From CADEEN01 sp040384625 (GTDB lineage Bacteria; Pseudomonadota; Gammaproteobacteria; Burkholderiales; Burkholderiaceae_C), in the NCBI GenBank assembly GCA_040384625.1, contig JAZKIW010000049.1, positions 1 through 64,000 of the forward strand: a stretch of 64,000 nucleotides of DNA, given 5' to 3'. Of this stretch, positions 60,138 to 64,000 are shown piece after piece (position 1 is the first letter of the stretch; every line of letters starts with the position of its first letter). A program made the translations under genes and the position numbers. The notes under the pieces were generated by a model, which worked only from the letters and a program-made list of their open reading frames with translations, had not been told where the DNA came from and searched no databases.

Positions 60138-60209
60138 CCCGACCGGGCCGGCTCAAGTCCGGACACTGCGGCGCCGATAACGGCTTCACAGCCCCTCGTT
60201 CGCCCCACC

Positions 60210-60617
60210 ATGCCCCGCCCCGTTCGCCCCACCGCCTCGTTCGCGCCACTGGCCCTGCTCGCCCTGCTGGGGGGCTGCCAGCTGATGGGGGGTGAGCCGA
60301 CCGAAGCCGTCGCCGCGCGCAAGGAAGCCGAGGGCAAGGCCATCGGCGGCGCCTGCCGCCATGCCGGGCGTGCCATCGAAGACTGCTTTGCTCTGAACAA
60401 GCGCGCTGACAAGGCGGCCTTGTTCGCCGGCTGGCGCGAGATGAACGACTACATGCGCGAGAACAAGATCGATGCCGTGGCCCCGCAGGGCGGCGTGGTC
60501 GCTGAGGCGGTGCCCGACAAACCCGTCGAGGGCAGCGCCGCCAAGAAGGTCGAACCCGTGGTGGCCGACGACGGCGCGGCGAAGAAGCCTGCAAAGAGCA
60601 AGAAGCACGAGTCCTGA
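60210..60617 (+). CDS. Small lipoprotein of unknown function
   Basis: The 135-aa protein has a signal peptide with lipobox LLGGC (Cys23), then a charged helical part (residues about 30-90, with two cysteines C49 and C58 in GACRHAGRAIEDCFALNKR). A lysine/alanine/proline-rich disordered tail ending SKKHES follows. No family recognised. It lies 72 bp after fmt. Confidence 0.65.
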   Translation: MPRPVRPTASFAPLALLALLGGCQLMGGEPTEAVAARKEAEGKAIGGACRHAGRAIEDCFALNKRADKAALFAGWREMNDYMRENKIDAVAPQGGVVAEAVPDKPVEGSAAKKVEPVVADDGAAKKPAKSKKHES

Positions 60618-60717
60618 GACGCTTGGTCGCGTGCTACTGCAGCCTGTCGCTCGGCGCATGACAGGATGCGCCGGGCTGGGCATCGTGCTGCCTCCATCGA
60701 CATTGGAGGACAGCCTG

Positions 60718-61458
60718 ATGACACACCTGAAGCGCCACTTTTTCCTGGCCCTGTTCGCGGCCGGCACCCTGATCGGGGGCGCCCACGCAGCCACGCTCGA
60801 GGGCTCCGGCAAGTCCGCCACCGAGACGCGCGCGCTCGGCACCTTCCAGTCGATCTCGGTGCGAGACGGCATCGACATCGTTGTGCGCCAGGGCAGCAGC
60901 GAGGGCGTGCAAGTGCGCGCCGACGACAACTTGCTGCCCATGGTCCAGACGGTGGTCGAAGGCAGTGGCGAAGCCCGCAGCTTGCGCATCCGGTTCAAGC
61001 CCGGTGAGTCGCTGCGCACCCGGAGCCCGGTCGTGGTGACCGTCGATGTGATCAAGCTGACGGCGCTGGCCAGTTCGGGCTCGGGCAACATCAGTGTCGA
61101 AGCGCTGAAGACACCGGCCCTGGCGCTCAGCATCTCGGGTTCGTCCGACGCCAAGCTGCACCAGCTCGATACCGATCAGTTCAACATCAGCATCGCCGGC
61201 AGCGGCGACGTGCATGCGAGCGGCCGCGCGACCAGGCTCGAGGTGTCGATCGCCGGCAGTGGCGAAGTGCGCACGCGCGAGCTCGCATCCAGCGATGTGA
61301 GCGTGTCGATCGCCGGCAGTGGCGACGCCAGCGTGGCCGCGCAGAAGTCCATCAGCGTGTCGATCGCTGGCTCGGGCGATGTTGAGTACGTCGGTGCCGC
61401 CACCTTGGCCAAGAGCCGGATCGCCGGCAGCGGCACAGTGCGCCAGCGCCAGCCCTGA
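60718..61458 (+). CDS. DUF2807 (head GIN domain) exported beta-repeat protein
   Basis: The 246-aa protein has a signal peptide (LFAAGTLIGGAHA). The putative auto-transporter adhesin head GIN domain follows: FQSISVRDGIDIVVRQGS, then repeated SIAGSGDV-like units from residue 150 to the end, a right-handed beta-helix-like pattern. The repeats recur at DNA level too. Bacterial DUF2807 proteins are envelope-located and of unknown function. GGAGGA lies 7 bp before the ATG. Confidence 0.82.
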   Translation: MTHLKRHFFLALFAAGTLIGGAHAATLEGSGKSATETRALGTFQSISVRDGIDIVVRQGSSEGVQVRADDNLLPMVQTVVEGSGEARSLRIRFKPGESLRTRSPVVVTVDVIKLTALASSGSGNISVEALKTPALALSISGSSDAKLHQLDTDQFNISIAGSGDVHASGRATRLEVSIAGSGEVRTRELASSDVSVSIAGSGDASVAAQKSISVSIAGSGDVEYVGAATLAKSRIAGSGTVRQRQP

Positions 61459-61505
61459 TTCCCCGGCGCCTGCGAGGGCGTGTTCCCACGGCGACAATGC
61501 TCCGC

Positions 61506-62249
61506 ATGAGTGTGGCTGAAGCGGCGCCTGAACCGATCTGGCGTCATCCGGAGTTCGCGCGTGGCGCGCGCGAGATGGCCGGCGTCTCGATGGGCATTGC
61601 CGCATGGGGCCTGCTCACCGGTGTGGCGATGGCCAAGAGCGGCCTGCCGCTGCCGATGGCGCTCCTGATGTCGCTAATTGTGTTTGCCGGTAGCGCGCAG
61701 TTGGCAGTGCTGCCCCTGATGTCCGGCGGTGCGCCGATCTGGGTCGTCTGGGCCACAGCCCTGTGCGTGAACCTGCGCTTCATCATCTTCAGCGCCGGCT
61801 GGCGCCCCTACCTCGCCCACCTGCCGTTCTGGCAGCGCGTGCGCATGGGCTACTTCACGGCCGACCTGAACTATGTGATCTTCCTGCGCCGATTCCCCGA
61901 GCCGCGCCCGGCGCCCGAGCAGTTGCCCTACTTCTGGGGCGGCGTGGTCACCAACTGGAGCGCCTGGCAACTGCCGTCGCTCGCCGGCATCCTGCTGGCC
62001 GACCACATCCCGGCCTCTTGGGGTCTGGGGTTCGCCGGCACCCTTGCCCTGCTCGGCCTGTTGTACTCGCTGGTCGCGGACCGCGCGACCCTGGTCGCCG
62101 CAGCGGTGGCCGGCAGTGCCGCCGTGGCCGCGTATGCGTTGCCGCTGAAGCTGAACATCGTGGTGGCGATCGCCGCGGCGGTCGCGATCGGCCTGTTGAT
62201 CGACCACAGCACGCCACGCCGCGTGGTGCCCGAGGACGATCTGACGTGA
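61506..62249 (+). CDS. azlC: AzlC-family branched-chain amino-acid exporter subunit
   Basis: The 247-aa protein has about six helices with the AzlC signature SMGIAAWGLLTGVAMAKSG, FAGSAQLAVLPLM and ATALCVNLRFIIFSA. With AzlD it exports branched-chain or other amino acids. A GACAAT hexamer ends seven bases before ATG 61506 with no Shine-Dalgarno, suggesting a short or absent leader; the ATG at 61497 is an alternative. It overlaps azlD as GTGA. Confidence 0.9.
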   Translation: MSVAEAAPEPIWRHPEFARGAREMAGVSMGIAAWGLLTGVAMAKSGLPLPMALLMSLIVFAGSAQLAVLPLMSGGAPIWVVWATALCVNLRFIIFSAGWRPYLAHLPFWQRVRMGYFTADLNYVIFLRRFPEPRPAPEQLPYFWGGVVTNWSAWQLPSLAGILLADHIPASWGLGFAGTLALLGLLYSLVADRATLVAAAVAGSAAVAAYALPLKLNIVVAIAAAVAIGLLIDHSTPRRVVPEDDLT

Positions 62250-62575
62250 CGACCGTCGAGACCACGGTTGCGATCCTCGGCCTGGCGCTGCTGACGGTCT
62301 TGACGCGCGCCTTCTTCCTGCTGCCTGAGCGCGACTTGCCGCTGCCCGAGTGGCTGCAGCAGGGGCTGCGTTATGCGCCGCTGGCGGCGCTGGTGGCCGT
62401 CGTGGCCCCCGAGATCGTGCTGACCAATGGCGAGCTGATCTCCACCTGGAAGGATGCGCGCCTGCCGGCGGTGGTGGTTGCCAGCGCCTACTACTTCTGG
62501 CGCCGCGGCATCCTCGGCACGATCATCAGCGGCACCGCGGTCCTGCTGATGCTCAGGCTCGGCTTCGGCTGGTGA
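62246..62575 (+). CDS. azlD: AzlD-family exporter subunit
   Basis: The 109-aa membrane protein has TVAILGLALLTVLTRAFFLLP, RYAPLAALVAVVAPEI and a final hydrophobic helix, the AzlD pattern of about four helices. GTG at 62246 overlaps the azlC stop. It works as the small partner of AzlC. Confidence 0.9.
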   Translation: MTTVETTVAILGLALLTVLTRAFFLLPERDLPLPEWLQQGLRYAPLAALVAVVAPEIVLTNGELISTWKDARLPAVVVASAYYFWRRGILGTIISGTAVLLMLRLGFGW

Positions 62576-62579
62576 CTTC

Positions 62580-62585
62580 TAGAAT
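62580..62585 (+). promoter_or_regulatory. -10 element TAGAAT six bases before pgk
   Basis: TAGAAT ends six bases before the pgk ATG, so transcription would start at or beside the start codon. No Shine-Dalgarno precedes pgk. This fits a leaderless mRNA. The -35 region lies in azlD and is not a good match. Confidence 0.45.
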
Positions 62586-62591
62586 CGCCGC

Positions 62592-63785
62592 ATGAACGTT
62601 CTGCGCTTCACCGACCTCGTTGCCCAGGGCCGTGTCAGCGGCCGCCGCGTCTTCATCCGCGCCGACCTCAATGTCCCGCAGGACGATGCGGGTCGCATTA
62701 CCGAAGACACGCGCATCCGTGCCTCGGTGCCGTGCATCCGCATGGCGCTGGATGCCGGCGCGGCGGTGATGGTGACCTCGCACCTCGGTCGGCCGACGGA
62801 AGGCGCCTTCAAGCCCGAGGACTCGCTGGCGCCCGTGGCCGCGCGGCTGGGCGAGTTGCTCGGGTGCGATGTACCGCTGCGCTCGAACTGGGTCGACGGT
62901 GTCGACGTCGCGCCGGGCCAGGTCGTGCTGCTCGAGAACTGCCGCCTCAACCAGGGCGAGAAGAAGAGCGACGCAGCGCTGGCCAAGAAGATGGCCACGC
63001 TGTGCGACATCTTCGTGCATGATGCCTTTGGCACCGCGCACCGCGCCGAGGCCAGCACCTACGGCATCGCCCAGTTCGCCAAGATCGCCTGCGCCGGCCC
63101 GTTGCTGGCGGCCGAGATCGACGCCATCACGAAGGCGCTGGCCCAGCCGAAGCGGCCGTTGCTGGCCATCGTCGCGGGCTCCAAGGTCAGCACCAAGCTG
63201 ACGATCCTGCAGAGCCTGGCCACCAAGGTCGATGGCCTGATCGTCGGCGGCGGCATCGCCAACACCTTCCTGCTCGCCGCCGGGATGCCGATCGGCAAGA
63301 GCCTGGCCGAGGCGGACCTGGTCGCCGAGGCGAAGGCGGTGATCGAGGCCATGAAGGCGCGCGGCGCCGCGGTGCCGATCCCGACCGACGTGGTCACCGC
63401 CAAGGCTTTTGCCGCTGATGCGCCGGCCGTGGTGAAGGACGCCGTCGACGTGGCGGCCGACGACCTGATCCTCGACATCGGGCCGCGCACGGCAGCATTG
63501 CTGGCCGATCAGTTGCAGGCCGCCGGCACCATCGTCTGGAACGGACCGGTCGGCGTGTTCGAGTTCGACGCCTTCGCCCATGGCACGGAGACCGTTGCCC
63601 GCGCGATCGCCGCCAGCCCGGCCTTCAGCATCGCCGGCGGAGGCGACACGCTGGCCGCGATCGCTAAGTACGGCATCGAGGCCGACATCGGCTACATCTC
63701 GACCGGGGGCGGCGCCTTCCTCGAGGTGCTCGAAGGCAAGACCCTGCCGGCGTTCGAGATCCTGGCCCGTCGCGCTGACGGCTAA
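62592..63785 (+). CDS. pgk: Phosphoglycerate kinase
   Basis: The 397-aa protein has the N-terminal VFIRADLNVPQDDAGRI, TSHLGRPTEG, FVHDAFGTAHRAEAST, the hinge and nucleotide domain with AGSKVSTKLTIL and IVGGGIANTFLLA, and SIAGGGDTLAAIAKYG near the end. It makes ATP from 1,3-bisphosphoglycerate in glycolysis. It converges with the isomerase-like gene, with a 7-bp gap. Confidence 0.98.
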   Translation: MNVLRFTDLVAQGRVSGRRVFIRADLNVPQDDAGRITEDTRIRASVPCIRMALDAGAAVMVTSHLGRPTEGAFKPEDSLAPVAARLGELLGCDVPLRSNWVDGVDVAPGQVVLLENCRLNQGEKKSDAALAKKMATLCDIFVHDAFGTAHRAEASTYGIAQFAKIACAGPLLAAEIDAITKALAQPKRPLLAIVAGSKVSTKLTILQSLATKVDGLIVGGGIANTFLLAAGMPIGKSLAEADLVAEAKAVIEAMKARGAAVPIPTDVVTAKAFAADAPAVVKDAVDVAADDLILDIGPRTAALLADQLQAAGTIVWNGPVGVFEFDAFAHGTETVARAIAASPAFSIAGGGDTLAAIAKYGIEADIGYISTGGGAFLEVLEGKTLPAFEILARRADG

Positions 63786-63792
63786 GGCGCCG

Positions 63793-64000
63793 TCAGCGCT
63801 GCACGCCCGGCCGGGCTGCTGCAGCAGCGTCCCAGGCCGGCCCCTTGAACCAGGCGTCGTCAAGCAAGGCAGCGCGCAGCATCGGCAACGCATCCAACCC
63901 CCAGAAGACCCGGCCATCGAGCTCGAAGCTCGGCACACCAAACAGGCCGCGCGCAATGGCCTCGTCGGTGGCGTTGCGCAAGGCACTCTTGACCTCGCCC
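63793..64000 (-). CDS. 2-Hydroxychromene-2-carboxylate isomerase-like DsbA-family protein, 3' part
   Basis: The last 69 codons of a gene whose 5' end lies beyond the window. The visible part, ALRNATDEAIARGLFGVPSF then ELDGRVFWGLDALPML, matches the C-terminal portion of DsbA-like HCCA isomerases, with the cis-proline in GVPSF. These glutathione-dependent enzymes act in naphthalene-type degradation or, often, on unknown substrates. Confidence 0.8.
   Translation of the reverse strand, partial: GEVKSALRNATDEAIARGLFGVPSFELDGRVFWGLDALPMLRAALLDDAWFKGPAWDAAAAARPGVQR

Overview
The window is ordinary chromosomal sequence from a high-G+C betaproteobacterium of the order Burkholderiales (Rubrivivax/Leptothrix/Comamonadaceae-like). 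The evidence is the gene order: hemC-D-X-Y beside ppc and near algZ/algR/argH; bamE-dapB-exbB-exbD-leuS-lptE-holA; yajC-secD-secF; smg-dprA-LysM-def-fmt; hpf-ptsN-hprK. The protein sequences and a REP-like intergenic repeat fit the same group. No insertion sequence, prophage or CRISPR array was seen. Genes are packed tightly and many are joined by 4-bp ATGA or GTGA overlaps.

Layout. 1-4.2 kb: the 5' part of a tRNA-Arg and the haem genes hemY, hemX, hemD, hemC (minus strand). 4.3-7.2 kb: ppc. 7.3-10.6 kb: a likely catabolic quinate/shikimate module (dehydrogenase, HPPD-like protein, 3-dehydroshikimate dehydratase) followed by a cyclic-nucleotide-binding protein. 10.6-14.0 kb: algR, algZ and divergent argH. 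14.0-18.0 kb: a small channel-like membrane protein, a TrpF-like barrel, thiL, pgpA, pncC and a GhrA-like reductase. 18.0-24.8 kb: holA, lptE, leuS, exbD, exbB, dapB, bamE (minus). 24.9-28.7 kb: fur, hprK-ptsN-hpf and corA.

28.8-38.5 kb is the most distinctive part. Eight tightly linked minus-strand genes encode an NTF2-like protein, an SDR, a DUF3833 lipoprotein, an MFS carrier, a chalcone-isomerase-like protein, a cyclopropane-fatty-acid-synthase-like methyltransferase, DUF1365 and a flavin oxidoreductase. They lie divergent to a LitR/CarH-type MerR regulator with a B12-binding domain and to a diiron acyl-ACP-desaturase-like protein. This looks like a light- or B12-controlled membrane-lipid modification system. 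The 441-bp divergent region holds overlapping promoters centred on a palindrome. It also holds a candidate structured RNA with several stem-loops, an anti-Shine-Dalgarno pyrimidine loop and a Rho-independent terminator that ends just before the first gene of the operon.

38.5-64 kb is housekeeping: a GST, an EamA carrier, a rhombosortase-like protease, glnE, a YhdP-family giant protein, a nitrilase-family amidase, ubiH, yajC-secD-secF, a DUF1631 protein, smg, dprA, a LysM protein, def, fmt, a small lipoprotein, a DUF2807 beta-repeat protein, azlC-azlD, pgk, and the 3' part of a 2-hydroxychromene-2-carboxylate isomerase-like gene running off the end.

Starts were chosen from family length, overlap geometry and Shine-Dalgarno sites. 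No database search was possible, so functions rest on recognised motifs and gene order.
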